A stretch of 38,527 nucleotides of DNA from Verrucomicrobiota bacterium (GCA_016871535.1 VHCZ01000029.1:1-38527); one strand, 5' to 3'; shown: positions 7,661-17,010, counted from the stretch's first letter. Notes: a model not told the origin generated them from the letters alone. Numbers and translations: made by a program.

Positions 7661-10600
7661 CTATCGCTTCGCCTGGGCTCCACTCACAGAAGTTTCGGCC
7701 GTGATCGCGACGAACGTTGGGGCGACGGCGTTGTTGAAGCTTTCCAGCGTGATCCTCTGGATCGGCGCCGGGTTCTTGATTTCGCGGCTGAACGTCCGAA
7801 CCTGCCCGCCCGTGAGCAGATCGGGCACTTGCTTCGACTCCGGACATTCGTGCGTGCTGTTGATGTAATCGACGACATGGACGCCGTTGGTGAGGGTCCA
7901 CAATTCGCTCCGGCCATCCGCGTGCGTCACGGTGATTTTCGCCACCGGCATGCCTTTGGCTTCGTCGCCGCCATACGGCCAGGCCCAACCCCCGACGCCG
8001 CCCAGGAAATGCAAGCGGCTCGCGGAGAGATTGAGGTTGCCGACCTCGACACGTTGCGGGTATTCGCGCGTGATGCCGTTCCGGCCTTTGAGCACGATCA
8101 GGTTGTTTCCATTCAGCGTCTTGGCGGGGGCGACAATCTCGAACGGCACTTCACCCGCCTTGACGACGCCGAATTTCCGGAAGCGCAACGACTCGCGCCA
8201 GCTTTCCCGGTTCGCGTAAATGCCCTTGCTGCTGTCCGCCGTGCACGCGGAGCGCAAATCGACGAACCGGTATTTCGTGTCTTCGCTGGAAATGTAAGCG
8301 AGCAAATCGCGCAAGCCCTCCGCGCCCAGCGTCTCGAATCCTTCGGGCATGAGGGAGAGGTTGGTCGAGCGCCGGCTCTTGATGTCGCGCTGCTGAATCG
8401 TGTAGTCGCCGCTGGCGTTGCGCAGAACCAGCTCGCGCTGATTCTCGCGGGCGATCACGCCGTCGTAAACCAGCTCGTCCTTGGTCTCAATATTGAAGCT
8501 GATGAAATTCGGCTCCACCAGTTTGTTCGGATCGAGGATGTGCACGAGCAATTCGGCGGCGCCGTGCGCGCCCATGCCCGTGAGGTTCGGCGCGAGATCG
8601 CGGCCTTCGTTCTTGAACACGTGGCAACCGGCGCAGTTCAGGAGGAAAAGCTTGTGTCCGTTTTCGAGATTACCCGGCTTCTCCACTTCGGGACGGAACT
8701 TCGCGAGGAGCGCTTCCTTTTCCTTTTGCTCCGGACCGCGCAAGGCGTCGATGGTCTCATTCGCGAATTTAGAGATGGCTTGGTCCGGGTGCGTGCGAAG
8801 GCGATGCGTATCCGAAGGGCCGAATGCTCGGGCGGGGATTTGTTTGTCGGCGAGTGCCTGGACCAAAGCTCGAGTCCACTCCCCGCGCTTCAGCACTTGC
8901 GCGAGCACGGTTTCACGCAAGTCTCCGGAAACCTTCGTGAGGGCTCCAATCAGCGCTTGTCCGGCAGCCAAATCACTGATGGCGCCAAGCGCCTCCGCGA
9001 TGCGCCGCTGGGTGGCGGTTGAACTGGAGGAACCGAGCATCGCCGCGACCTTCGGCACAATCGAGGCGTCCATTTGCCGCACGCCGAGCAGGTTGATGGC
9101 GACCTGGCCGCGCGCCTCGTCGGAAAGAGAAGCGTCGCTCAGTTTGCCGGCAAGGCGGGTGACGAACGGTTTGAGGTCCGCGCTCATGGCTCCGGCTTTG
9201 TCCCAACGCCCAATCAAAGGCAAGGCCGCGCCGGCCACTTCCGGCGTGGGCGATGAAAGCACCGCATTGAAAGCGGCCTGCAAATCCGCGGCCCATTCGG
9301 CGGCGGTGTCGGTTCTCAGATTTGACGCCAGGCTTTCGAGCGCAACTTGCTTTTGTCCATCCGCACTGGCTGGTGCTTTGGCGAGGAGGGCAATCAACTT
9401 CGCTGCCGGCGCCACGTCTCCCTTCAGCGCCAGTTGGCGCACCACGTGGCGAACGAAACTTTCGTGCGCCGCGCCGCGGTTTGCCGCGAGCGCCGCTTCG
9501 ACAAAGAGCAACGGCTCTTTCGCCGCGACGCCGATCGCCGCGGATTGCAGCCAGCCGTCGTCCAGAGACGGCCAGGCTTCGACGATGGCCTGAGCGATTT
9601 CAACGGACGGCTCGAAGGTTCCCAGCGCCATCAACGCCTGAATGCGCGCGCGCGCATCGCCATCGTTCAACTGCGATTTGATGGCGTTGAGTTTGGTCGC
9701 GCCTGAATTGGCTTCGCGGTCCGCCAGGATGCGAAGCGCGTTCTTGCGAACGGCGGGATTTTTGTCCGCCACGGCATTGACCAGGACGTTATCGTCCAGG
9801 CGGCCGAGGGCATTCAACGTGTGAAGCGCCACGACCTGGGCGATCGGCACCATGAGGGGGCTGGCGGCGCGGGCCACCGAATTGAGGATTCCAACCTCCC
9901 GGTCGTTGACTCCCTTTTCGCGCAAAAGCCTGGCGGCTGTGTCACGCACCCAGCCATTCGGATGATCGAGATTCAAAATCAATTGCCCCGGCTCCACTTG
10001 ATGAAGGCGCGGAACGGAAATCCGTTTTGCTTCCTTGTGCTGGACGCGCCAGATGCGCGCGAAATGGTGGTCGCGATCCGGGCGCGTGGCGGCGTTGTGC
10101 GCGCCGTGCCGGGGGCCGCGCGTGTCGTTGTGGATCGCGGCCTGATTGTAGAAGTCCACGACGTAAAGCGCGCCATCCGGGCCGACGCGCGTGTGGATCG
10201 GACGGAACCAGAGATCCGTGCCCGCGATGAACTCGGTCTCCTCGTGGCCGGATTCCTTGCTCGCGGTGAAGGTCGCACCTTTCGGTTTCAAGAATTCGTG
10301 ATGGACGAGATTCACCGTGGGTTCGGAGCTAAAATGCGAGCCGTTAAATCGCTCCGGCCACGCGCCGCCGTTGTAGAGGCACGAACCGGCCGAGGCCGTG
10401 AACATGCCGACCCAATCAATCTGAATGTACGGCGGACGCGTGTGATGCACCGCCGGGAAAACCTTCTGGTGATCCGGCAAAACCGCCGACGCCCGGATGC
10501 CGCCGATGTTGCCGCGCGCCAAAATCTTCTCCGGCATCACGACGTGCAAGAAATGCTCCCCGCATGTCGCCGTGGTGTAAAACGCTTCGCCGTCCGGCGC

Positions 10601-12139
10601 GAAGTCAAAGCCCCAGGTGTTGCACGATCCCGAAGCAACTTGCTCCAACGCCGTGCCGTCCGGCCGAAAGCGGATGATTCCCGCCGTGACGCGGCCAAAA
10701 TTCTTCGAGCCATCGCCGGATCGCGGATTGCCTGCGCTGTAGCCGATCGCGCTGTAAATCCAGCCGTCCAAGCCCCAGCGGAAATTATTGATTACCGCGT
10801 GCGTGTCCCCTGTGCCGAAGCCCGTGTAAAGCACTTCAACTTTGTCAGCTACGCCGTCGCCGTTGGTGTCGCGAATCCAGAGAATGTCCGGGGCTTGCGC
10901 GACAATGACGCCGTCCTTGTGCAAGACGAGCGAAGTGACCAGTTCCAAACCTCCCGGCACGCCGTGATCCAGGTCTGCGAAGATGTGCTTCTTGTCCATG
11001 CGCCCGTCGGCGTCGGTGTCTTCGAGCCAGGAGATGCGGTCGCGCGCGGGGCGATTTTCTTTCTGGCTCTGGAAATTCTCCGGATGGAGCGAGCGCTGCG
11101 GGTTGATGGGAAGGTCGTTCCGGTTGATGGTGCGGCCATTCGGATACTCCGGTGTCTCCGCGACCCAAAGGCGGCCTTGCGGGTCCCAGTCCAGCGAAAT
11201 GACTTTTTCCACCAGCGGCTCGGACGCGACCAGGTTCGCACTGAAATCGGGATGCACCTTGAGTTTTGCGGCCGCTTTCTCCGGCGCCGTCGGGCCGCCT
11301 TCGGGGTATTTGAGCGACGCGATTTCATCCGGTTTGCAGAATGCATCGACATTCTTGCGCCCACCAACCCAGGCGATGCCCCGCAGCAGGAGGGCGCGGT
11401 AGTGAGGCGTGTTGAAGGAAGCGTATTCGTGGCCCGGAAGCGAAACGAACGCGCGATACGGTTTGGTGCCGCCGTCCCAGGTCTTCTCGTAGGTCCAGAT
11501 TTGCGGCGCAATCACGAACACGCTGTGGAAGGACGTGGCCAGCACGTGGACGTCCGGCGCCATGTCCAGGTCGAAGTAAATCTCGTCCTTCCAGTCGAAG
11601 TTGGAGGCGCCGCGCGTGATCGGATGCGTGGGATCGACGAAGTACTCGCCGACTTCGCCCTCGAACCACTTTGTCTTCGTTTCGCCATCCCAACGCCACG
11701 CGCCGCCCTGAACTTTCTTGGCCCACTCGTGCTGATCTCCGCTGACCACGCCGTCGTGGATGACGACGAAGCCGCCGCCGCGCCGGAGGAAATTCTCGAA
11801 ACGCGCGCGTTCTTCACCCACGATTTTCATGCCGTCGTCGGCGAAGATTATCAGCACGTCGGTGTTTTCGAGTTGGGTGGCCGCCGGAAAACTCATCGCG
11901 CCGTCGGCTTGGCAGCCGCGCTCGGCCAGGAGTTTGGTCCAATCCGCGAGGAAGCGCGGATGATCGTGCTGGCCGGGGCCGTGAGTTTTGACGCCGGCGC
12001 GGATGAAGACGCGAAGCGGAGAATCTGCTTGGGCCAGCGTGGACACTGGATTGGCGGCCAGAGCGATGAGCCAGGCCAGCCCTGTCAAAAGCCGGCCAAC
12101 GGACTTGGAAGGTGTGGGAAGGGAACGGGCTTTCATCAT
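7661..12139 (-). CDS. Exported ThuA-like / PVC-type dehydrogenase / HEAT / cytochrome c fusion protein
   Basis: A 1,492-residue protein. I start it at the ATG ending at 12139, which gives MMKARSLP... and a signal peptide (GLAWLIALAANPVSTLAQA). Domains in order: ThuA-like glutamine-amidotransferase fold (about 40-270, with GGGFVVIHDGV and the THPITRG segment); a PVC-type membrane-bound dehydrogenase propeller (about 295-740) with Asp-rich loops such as DTDADGRMD and DTNGDGVADKVE that may bind calcium; HEAT-like alpha repeats (about 750-1120); a c-type haem motif CAGCH at 1169-1173; and a beta-rich C-terminal domain (about 1270-1492) resembling a carbohydrate-binding jelly roll. Such fusions are abundant in Planctomycetota and Verrucomicrobiota and are thought to oxidise sugars or related compounds in the periplasm. 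The substrate is unknown. Confidence 0.88.
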   Translation of the reverse strand: MMKARSLPTPSKSVGRLLTGLAWLIALAANPVSTLAQADSPLRVFIRAGVKTHGPGQHDHPRFLADWTKLLAERGCQADGAMSFPAATQLENTDVLIIFADDGMKIVGEERARFENFLRRGGGFVVIHDGVVSGDQHEWAKKVQGGAWRWDGETKTKWFEGEVGEYFVDPTHPITRGASNFDWKDEIYFDLDMAPDVHVLATSFHSVFVIAPQIWTYEKTWDGGTKPYRAFVSLPGHEYASFNTPHYRALLLRGIAWVGGRKNVDAFCKPDEIASLKYPEGGPTAPEKAAAKLKVHPDFSANLVASEPLVEKVISLDWDPQGRLWVAETPEYPNGRTINRNDLPINPQRSLHPENFQSQKENRPARDRISWLEDTDADGRMDKKHIFADLDHGVPGGLELVTSLVLHKDGVIVAQAPDILWIRDTNGDGVADKVEVLYTGFGTGDTHAVINNFRWGLDGWIYSAIGYSAGNPRSGDGSKNFGRVTAGIIRFRPDGTALEQVASGSCNTWGFDFAPDGEAFYTTATCGEHFLHVVMPEKILARGNIGGIRASAVLPDHQKVFPAVHHTRPPYIQIDWVGMFTASAGSCLYNGGAWPERFNGSHFSSEPTVNLVHHEFLKPKGATFTASKESGHEETEFIAGTDLWFRPIHTRVGPDGALYVVDFYNQAAIHNDTRGPRHGAHNAATRPDRDHHFARIWRVQHKEAKRISVPRLHQVEPGQLILNLDHPNGWVRDTAARLLREKGVNDREVGILNSVARAASPLMVPIAQVVALHTLNALGRLDDNVLVNAVADKNPAVRKNALRILADREANSGATKLNAIKSQLNDGDARARIQALMALGTFEPSVEIAQAIVEAWPSLDDGWLQSAAIGVAAKEPLLFVEAALAANRGAAHESFVRHVVRQLALKGDVAPAAKLIALLAKAPASADGQKQVALESLASNLRTDTAAEWAADLQAAFNAVLSSPTPEVAGAALPLIGRWDKAGAMSADLKPFVTRLAGKLSDASLSDEARGQVAINLLGVRQMDASIVPKVAAMLGSSSSTATQRRIAEALGAISDLAAGQALIGALTKVSGDLRETVLAQVLKRGEWTRALVQALADKQIPARAFGPSDTHRLRTHPDQAISKFANETIDALRGPEQKEKEALLAKFRPEVEKPGNLENGHKLFLLNCAGCHVFKNEGRDLAPNLTGMGAHGAAELLVHILDPNKLVEPNFISFNIETKDELVYDGVIARENQRELVLRNASGDYTIQQRDIKSRRSTNLSLMPEGFETLGAEGLRDLLAYISSEDTKYRFVDLRSACTADSSKGIYANRESWRESLRFRKFGVVKAGEVPFEIVAPAKTLNGNNLIVLKGRNGITREYPQRVEVGNLNLSASRLHFLGGVGGWAWPYGGDEAKGMPVAKITVTHADGRSELWTLTNGVHVVDYINSTHECPESKQVPDLLTGGQVRTFSREIKNPAPIQRITLESFNNAVAPTFVAITAETSVSGAQAKR

Positions 12140-12240
12140 AGGTGGTGACACTCTTAACACTGTTCCGCCAGACTTGGAACTAAGAACAGCACTTGCCACT
12201 TACCAGTAATTCTGCCCATTGACCTGATTACACCCTGGAA

Positions 12241-12301
12241 CTTGTCGAGCCCCTGCGGAATGCAATTCCGCGATACGGCAGATTACAAATCTGCGCTACG
12301 C
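12241..12301. repeat. Palindromic repeat family R2, third copy
   Basis: Contains TGCGGAATGCAATTCCGCGA, then GATACGGCAGA and a GATTACAAATC palindrome ending TCTGCGCTACG. It matches the inner part of the 752-890 copy. It lies upstream of the large fusion gene and directly abuts an R3 element. Confidence 0.8.
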
Positions 12302-12310
12302 GCTCAGGCT

Positions 12311-12460
12311 CAGAGCGTGTTTGGAAAATGGGCTACCAGCCCGTTTTCGGCGGCAACTTGCCGCCGAACATTGCGGCAGGCTGGTAGCCGGCTGGTAGCC
12401 TGCCGCAACAGGCCAGTGGCCTGTTCCACCCAAAAGGCATTTTCAAAACGCGCGCTCAGA
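12311..12460. repeat. Palindromic repeat family R3, copy 1
   Basis: A 150-base element built of nested palindromes: GGGCTACCAGCCC, TTCGGCGGCAACTTGCCGCC, GGCTGGTAGCCGGCTGGTAG and CAGGCCAGTGGCCTG. A second copy in the opposite orientation lies at 37981-38140. The mazG stop codon (12456-12458) lies within the outer edge (GCGCTCAGA) of this copy, so insertion may have replaced the original end of mazG. The gap 12140-12455 contains no gene. Confidence 0.88.
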
Positions 12461-13121
12461 GTCTCTGTCGCTCGCGCCGGCGGTAGAATCGCTCCTTCTT
12501 CTGGGTCTCAGCGCGCAGCAGCGCTTCGGCGGACCAGCCGCGGCGCTGCGCGTAATCCGTCAACGCGAAAAGCTGTTGAGCGACGCCCGTTTTGGTCCGC
12601 CGCCGGGTTGCCCGCCTTGCGCCGGCGGAGAGGCTCAGGCCCGCTTTGCGGGCCTTCTTGACCAGTTTCTCCGCGCGGAGAAGCGCCGGCAAATGCCTGG
12701 GGATGCCATCCAGCGCGGAGGGCCGCGCGTGCCGCGTGCCTTCCTTTTCCGCGCGCTTGATTCTGTCCCATTGCGTCCAGACACCTTCGACGTCTTTGAC
12801 CCGCGCATTGCCGAAAACGTGCGGATGGCGCCGAATCAATTTCTCCACGATGTGGCGCGCAACTTTTTCAAAATCAAACGCGCCGCGCTCGCGGGCAAGC
12901 TGGCAATGGAAGACCACTTGAAGCAGCAGGTCGCCCAGCTCTTCCATCATTTCGTGGTCGTCGCCGGCTTCAATGGCGTCCATCAATTCATAGACTTCCT
13001 CGACCGCGTGAAAGCGGAGGCTCAGGTGGCTTTGCTCGCGATCCCACGGACAGCCGTTGGGCGCGCGGAGCCTGGCCATGACGGCGAGCAAGTCGTCGAT
13101 TGCAGTTTTCTTCTTCATCAC
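12456..13121 (-). CDS. mazG: Nucleoside triphosphate pyrophosphohydrolase MazG
   Basis: A 221-residue house-cleaning enzyme that converts NTPs and dNTPs to monophosphates. The first MazG domain is well preserved: CPWDREQ at 24-30, the metal-binding EEVYE at about 41-45, and EELGDLLLQVVFH at about 60-72. RRHPHVFG follows near 97-104. It is shorter than typical MazG (about 260). The C-terminal half is compressed and Arg-rich (ATRRRTKTG, RFYRRRERQRL), and the stop codon coincides with the edge of an R3 repeat, so the native tail may have been altered. The start may be either of two adjacent ATGs (13121 or 13118). Confidence 0.9.
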   Translation of the reverse strand: MMKKKTAIDDLLAVMARLRAPNGCPWDREQSHLSLRFHAVEEVYELMDAIEAGDDHEMMEELGDLLLQVVFHCQLARERGAFDFEKVARHIVEKLIRRHPHVFGNARVKDVEGVWTQWDRIKRAEKEGTRHARPSALDGIPRHLPALLRAEKLVKKARKAGLSLSAGARRATRRRTKTGVAQQLFALTDYAQRRGWSAEALLRAETQKKERFYRRRERQRL

Positions 13122-13163
13122 AAGTTTTGGGCAAAACGAATTAATCCTGGAAAAGGGAGTTCA

Positions 13164-13287
13164 GCCACAAAGAACGCAGAGATCACAAAGAACAGTAGTT
13201 TTTACGACAGTCCATGCTCTCACCGAGCGATGGGAATCTCTGCTTCGCCAATGCGTTTTCTCTGTGCTCTTTGTGGTCTCTGTGGCC
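13164..13287. repeat. Inverted pair of ~10-bp degenerate tandem repeats
   Basis: The left arm at about 13164-13196 reads GCCACAAAGAACGCAGAGA and TCACAAAGAAC. The right arm at about 13257-13287 reads CTCTGTGCTCTTTGTGG and TCTCTGTGGC, the reverse complement in style. About 60 bases separate them. The element fills most of the gap between mazG and proB. Confidence 0.75.
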
Positions 13288-13357
13288 AATCCATTGCCGT
13301 TTTCGAATTCATCGGCGCGAGGCTCCTCGCCTATCCCCGATAGCCAATCGCCAATCA

Positions 13358-14452
13358 CTACAGAACCACGAGATTGTCGCGGTGGATCACTTCGGCTCGC
13401 GGGAGTTTCCCGGCCTGGATAGCGTCCGAGTCGAAATCGCAAATGCCGCGCGCAAATTCAGTCCCGTCCAAATCGCAAATGCGGACAATGTCTCCGGCGG
13501 CGAACTGGCCCTCACACCGCCTGACGCCGGGAGGCAGCAGACTTTTGCCGGACTCGCGCAAGGCCTTCTTGGCTCCTTCATCCACAAACAGCGCGCCTTT
13601 GGGGTGATGGAAGAACGCGATCCATCGCTTCCGGCTTTTCAATTTGCTGGATTGCGGCACGAAGATCGTTCCTTCCTCCAGCCCGTCCAGAATGCGGGCC
13701 AACACCGCGCTCTTCCGCCCGGACGCGATGACCATGGGGATTCCAGAGCGGACGACCATTTTGGCCGCCTGGATTTTCGAGGCCATCCCACCGACGGACG
13801 TCGCGCTCGCGGTCCCCAGCGCCAGATGTTCGACCGTTTGATCGATTTGCTCGATCAGCGAAAGAATCCTGGAATCCGGCCGGCGGAAGTTTTCCATCAC
13901 GCCTTCCACCGAGGTCAGAACCACCAGCAAATCCGCGGGCAACAGACACGCCACCAGCGCCGACAGCTTGTCATTGTCCCCGAACTTCAATTCGGTGAAG
14001 GAGACGGCGTCGTTTTCGTTGATGATCGGGACGACGCCGCGGCCCAGCAAAGTCACGAGCGTGTTGCGCGCGTTGAGGTGGCGCTCGTGATGCTCGAGAT
14101 CATCGTGAGTCAACAGCACTTGCGCGACGTGGAGTTTGAATTGGGCGAACAGCTTTTCGTAAGCGGCCATGAGGCGGGTCTGGCCGACGGCGGCGCAGGC
14201 TTGCAGTTCCGCCAAGTCGGAGGGCCGTTTCTCGCAGCCCAGCACGCCCATGCCCGCGCCGACCGCGCCGGAAGTGACCAGGACGATTTCGCGTCCGGCC
14301 TGGCGCTGCTGGGCGATCTGCGCGACCAATTGCTCCATTTGCGCGAGATCCGGCTGCTTCCGCGCGTCGGTCAGCACGCCGGTGCCCAGCTTCACGACCA
14401 GCCGGGTCACGTTCTGGAGCAAGTTTTTCCGCACGGCGAAAGGTGGTAGCAA
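13358..14452 (-). CDS. proB: Glutamate 5-kinase with PUA domain
   Basis: A 364-residue enzyme that phosphorylates L-glutamate as the first step of proline synthesis. The amino-acid kinase domain (about 12-265) shows VVKLGTGVLT, the glycine-rich VTSGAVGAGMG, IINENDAVSF and FGDNDKLSALVA motifs. The loop that is usually GTGGMxTK reads TSVGGMASKIQAAK here. A C-terminal PUA domain (about 283-364) is present, as in the long form of ProB, which responds to proline. The length is normal. proA is not in this window. The gene is divergent from argB, and the 199-base gap 14453-14651 probably carries both promoters, though I could not define them. Confidence 0.93.
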   Translation of the reverse strand: MLPPFAVRKNLLQNVTRLVVKLGTGVLTDARKQPDLAQMEQLVAQIAQQRQAGREIVLVTSGAVGAGMGVLGCEKRPSDLAELQACAAVGQTRLMAAYEKLFAQFKLHVAQVLLTHDDLEHHERHLNARNTLVTLLGRGVVPIINENDAVSFTELKFGDNDKLSALVACLLPADLLVVLTSVEGVMENFRRPDSRILSLIEQIDQTVEHLALGTASATSVGGMASKIQAAKMVVRSGIPMVIASGRKSAVLARILDGLEEGTIFVPQSSKLKSRKRWIAFFHHPKGALFVDEGAKKALRESGKSLLPPGVRRCEGQFAAGDIVRICDLDGTEFARGICDFDSDAIQAGKLPRAEVIHRDNLVVL

Positions 14453-14651
14453 AGGGGGGCAACGGTGTCGAGAATCGTTGCGTAAAACGTAATGCGTAAT
14501 CCGTCAGGAGTGATTCGTCGTTCGAGGGCCTTCTGCTTCGCTGCGTCGTGGATTTCACTTTTTCACTCACCCCGTCCCGCTCCCTCAGGGCCCTCAGGGA
14601 GAGGGCTGGGGGCGCCGGTAAAGAGTGTTGCAACGCTGAGGGCAGCCGTCT

Positions 14652-15539
14652 TTGATCTCTGCCGTGCAAGATTTCATTGCCAAAGCTGCGACGCTGCTCG
14701 AAGCGCTGCCGTACATTCAGCGGTTCCGCAGCCAGACGTTCGTCGTGAAATACGGCGGCAGCTTCATGGACTCGCCCGATCCGGAAGTGCGCGACGGCGT
14801 CGCGCGAGACATCGTCTTCCTGGAAGCTGTCGGCATTAACCCGATCGTCGTGCACGGCGGCGGCAAAGCCATCACGCGCGCGATGGATGCCACGGGATTG
14901 AAAGCCCATTTCATCCAGGGCATGCGCGTCACGGATGAAGCGACGGTGAACGTCGTCGAGCAGGTGCTGTCGCGCGAGATCAATCCGGAGATCGTCAAAA
15001 CCATCAACGCGCTCGGCGGCAAAGCGCGCGGATTCTCCGGCGCGGAGATCTTCACCTGCCGCAAGTTGATGCTGAAAAGCCAGGAAGGCCAGGACATCGA
15101 TATTGGTTTCGTCGGGGACGTCACATCCGTGAACACCGAGCCGTTGCGCGAGTGCATTCGCCGAAGCATCACGCCGGTGATCAGCCCGACCGCGCGTGGC
15201 GCAGACGGCAACATTTACAATTGCAACGCGGACGTCGCGGCGGCGCAGGCGGCCATCGCACTCAAGGCCAAACGGCTGGTCTTCATGAGCGACGTGCCCG
15301 GCCTGCTGCGCGATCCCAAGAACGAAAAGTCGCTAATGACCCACTTGCGCATCGATGAGGTGGAAAGCCTCAAGCAAGCCGGCGTCATTGACAAAGGCAT
15401 GATCCCGAAGGTCGATAGTGCCGTGACCGCCCTTGGGGCCGGCGTGGAAAAGGTTTCCTTCGTCGATGGCCGCGTCGATCACGCGATCCTTTTGGAAATA
15501 TTCACGGACGCCGGCGTTGGAACCGAAGTCGTTTGCTGA
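14652..15539 (+). CDS. argB: Acetylglutamate kinase
   Basis: A 295-residue kinase that phosphorylates N-acetyl-L-glutamate in arginine synthesis. The kinase signatures VVKYGGS (Lys33) and VVHGGGKAI (68-73) are present, as are the later blocks INPEIVKTINALGGKARGFSG and NADVAAAQAAIALKA. The length is typical. The start is TTG at 14652, chosen because GAGGGC lies 8 bases upstream (14638-14643), one of the few clear ribosome binding sites in the window. A GTG at 14664 is the alternative. It is the first gene of argB-argD-argF on the plus strand. Confidence 0.95.
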   Translation: MISAVQDFIAKAATLLEALPYIQRFRSQTFVVKYGGSFMDSPDPEVRDGVARDIVFLEAVGINPIVVHGGGKAITRAMDATGLKAHFIQGMRVTDEATVNVVEQVLSREINPEIVKTINALGGKARGFSGAEIFTCRKLMLKSQEGQDIDIGFVGDVTSVNTEPLRECIRRSITPVISPTARGADGNIYNCNADVAAAQAAIALKAKRLVFMSDVPGLLRDPKNEKSLMTHLRIDEVESLKQAGVIDKGMIPKVDSAVTALGAGVEKVSFVDGRVDHAILLEIFTDAGVGTEVVC

Positions 15540-15562
15540 CCGGAACGAGCATCGAGCAGTAT

Positions 15563-15668
15563 CCCTCAGTTAAGCCAGTTAAGGTGGGGCGAGGCTCCTG
15601 CCGAGCCAATGCCATCGAAGAAAAGCTCCGCAGGAGCGTCGCTCCGCCGATCGTTAACTGCGAGGTTA
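15563..15668. repeat. Palindromic repeat family R4, copy 1
   Basis: A ~100-base imperfect palindrome between argB and argD. The left arm is CCCTCAGTTAAG...GGTGGGGCGAGGCTCC and the right arm GCTCCGCAGGAGCGTCGCTCC...GTTAACTGCGAGG. Its central loop reads CCAATGCCATCGAAGAA. Other copies lie at 28507-28607 (complete) and 21712-21773 (partial), with a half-copy at 27687-27717. Confidence 0.88.
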
Positions 15669-15717
15669 CATCGAGCAAAGCATTGAACCCGTTGATCAAA
15701 CCTGCAAAGATCAAGCG

Positions 15718-17010
15718 GTGAATGATTCCAGAGTTATTCCTGCACCACCGCCGATTGTCCGCAACGATGTGGCCGCGATCCAGGCGCTGTTTCAAAAGCA
15801 CGTCATCCCAAGCTACGGGCGCTTCGATCTGGTGCTCAGCCATGGCTCGGGCAGCTACGTCTGGGACGTGACCGGCAAGCGTTATCTCGATCTGGGCGCG
15901 GGCATCGCGGTGTGCGCGCTGGGCCATGCGCACCCGGCCATCACCGAAGCCCTCGTGGAACAGTCGCGCCGCCTCGTCCACGTTTCCAATCTTTACTATC
16001 ACGAACCGCAAGGCCGGTTGGCCGAAGCGATCGTGAAGCTGCTCGCGCCTGGCAAAGTTTTTTTCTGCAACAGCGGAGCGGAAGCCAACGAGGGCCTGTT
16101 CAAGGTCGCCCGCAAGTTTGGACATGCGGAAGGCCGATTCGAAATTCTCACCGCGCAGAACTCCTTTCATGGCCGGACGCTCGCGGGCATCTCCGCGACC
16201 GGCCAGGAGAAAGTGAAGAAAGGGTTCGAGCCGATGGTCCCGGGCTTTCGTCACATTCCCTACAACGATCTGGAAGCCGTGCGCAAAGCGATTTCGCCCG
16301 CCACGGTGGCGGTGCTCATCGAAGGCGTCCAGGGAGAAGGCGGCATCACGCCGGCCACGCCCGATTATCTGTTGAGCCTGCGGGAGCTGTGCAATGAACG
16401 GAAGCTGTTGCTTCTGATGGACGGCGTCCAGGACGGCCATTTTCGGACGGGCCGATTCCAAAGCTTTCAACGGATTCTGGAGGGCGCCGCGAATGGAAAA
16501 CCATTTCTCCCGGACGGACTCTCGATGGCGAAATCGCTGGGGGGCGGCTTTCCCATCGGCGCGTTCTGGGCGCGGGAACCGTATGCCGATGTGCTAGGGC
16601 CCGGCACACACGCGTCAACGTTCGGCGGAACGCCGCTCGGCTGCGCCGTCGCCCTGAAAGTTTTCCAGGTGATCGAACGCGAGCGTCTGGATGAAAACGC
16701 GCGCCGCGTCGGAGACTTTCTGCGGATCGAACTCTCGCGGCTGGTTGAAAAAATCCCCGCCGTGTTCAAATCCGTGCGCGGTCTGGGCCTGATGATCGGC
16801 ATTGAGCTCGCTTTGAACATTCCGGCCTTTGCCAAAGAGGAGAAGGCTGCGTCGCTGCAGTTTGTGAACCGGCTGCACGCGGCGGGGCTCCTGACTATTC
16901 CGGCGGGAACGAATGTCGTTCGCCTGCTGCCTCCGCTGAATCTGAGTCTGAGCGAAGCCGGGGAAGGCGTGCGTGTCATCGAACGCGTCGCGGTCAATCT
17001 GGGGAGTTAA
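15718..17010 (+). CDS. argD: Acetylornithine aminotransferase (class III PLP)
   Basis: A 430-residue PLP enzyme that transfers an amino group from glutamate to N-acetylglutamate semialdehyde. The start is GTG at 15718 (VNDSRVIPAPPP). Visible blocks are YGRFDLVLSHGSGSYVWD, the phosphate-binding FFCNSGAEANEG, NSFHGRTLAG, LIEGVQGEGG and the Schiff-base lysine in MAKSLGGG (Lys272). The usual DEVQ(C/T)G signature reads DGVQDGHFRTGRF: the Asp that contacts the pyridine nitrogen is kept, but Glu is Gly and Cys/Thr is Asp. An insertion after it (QRILEGAANGKPFLPD) appears to be a lineage trait. It lies between argB and argF, separated from argB by an R4 repeat. Confidence 0.92.
   Translation: MNDSRVIPAPPPIVRNDVAAIQALFQKHVIPSYGRFDLVLSHGSGSYVWDVTGKRYLDLGAGIAVCALGHAHPAITEALVEQSRRLVHVSNLYYHEPQGRLAEAIVKLLAPGKVFFCNSGAEANEGLFKVARKFGHAEGRFEILTAQNSFHGRTLAGISATGQEKVKKGFEPMVPGFRHIPYNDLEAVRKAISPATVAVLIEGVQGEGGITPATPDYLLSLRELCNERKLLLLMDGVQDGHFRTGRFQSFQRILEGAANGKPFLPDGLSMAKSLGGGFPIGAFWAREPYADVLGPGTHASTFGGTPLGCAVALKVFQVIERERLDENARRVGDFLRIELSRLVEKIPAVFKSVRGLGLMIGIELALNIPAFAKEEKAASLQFVNRLHAAGLLTIPAGTNVVRLLPPLNLSLSEAGEGVRVIERVAVNLGS

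Noticed and set aside
9821-12148. 775-codon plus-strand open frame
   Set aside because: Antisense shadow of the ThuA/dehydrogenase fusion gene; no family motifs and extreme Arg content.
15502-16470. 322-codon minus-strand frame over argD
   Set aside because: Antisense to the well-supported argD gene and spans an R4 repeat.
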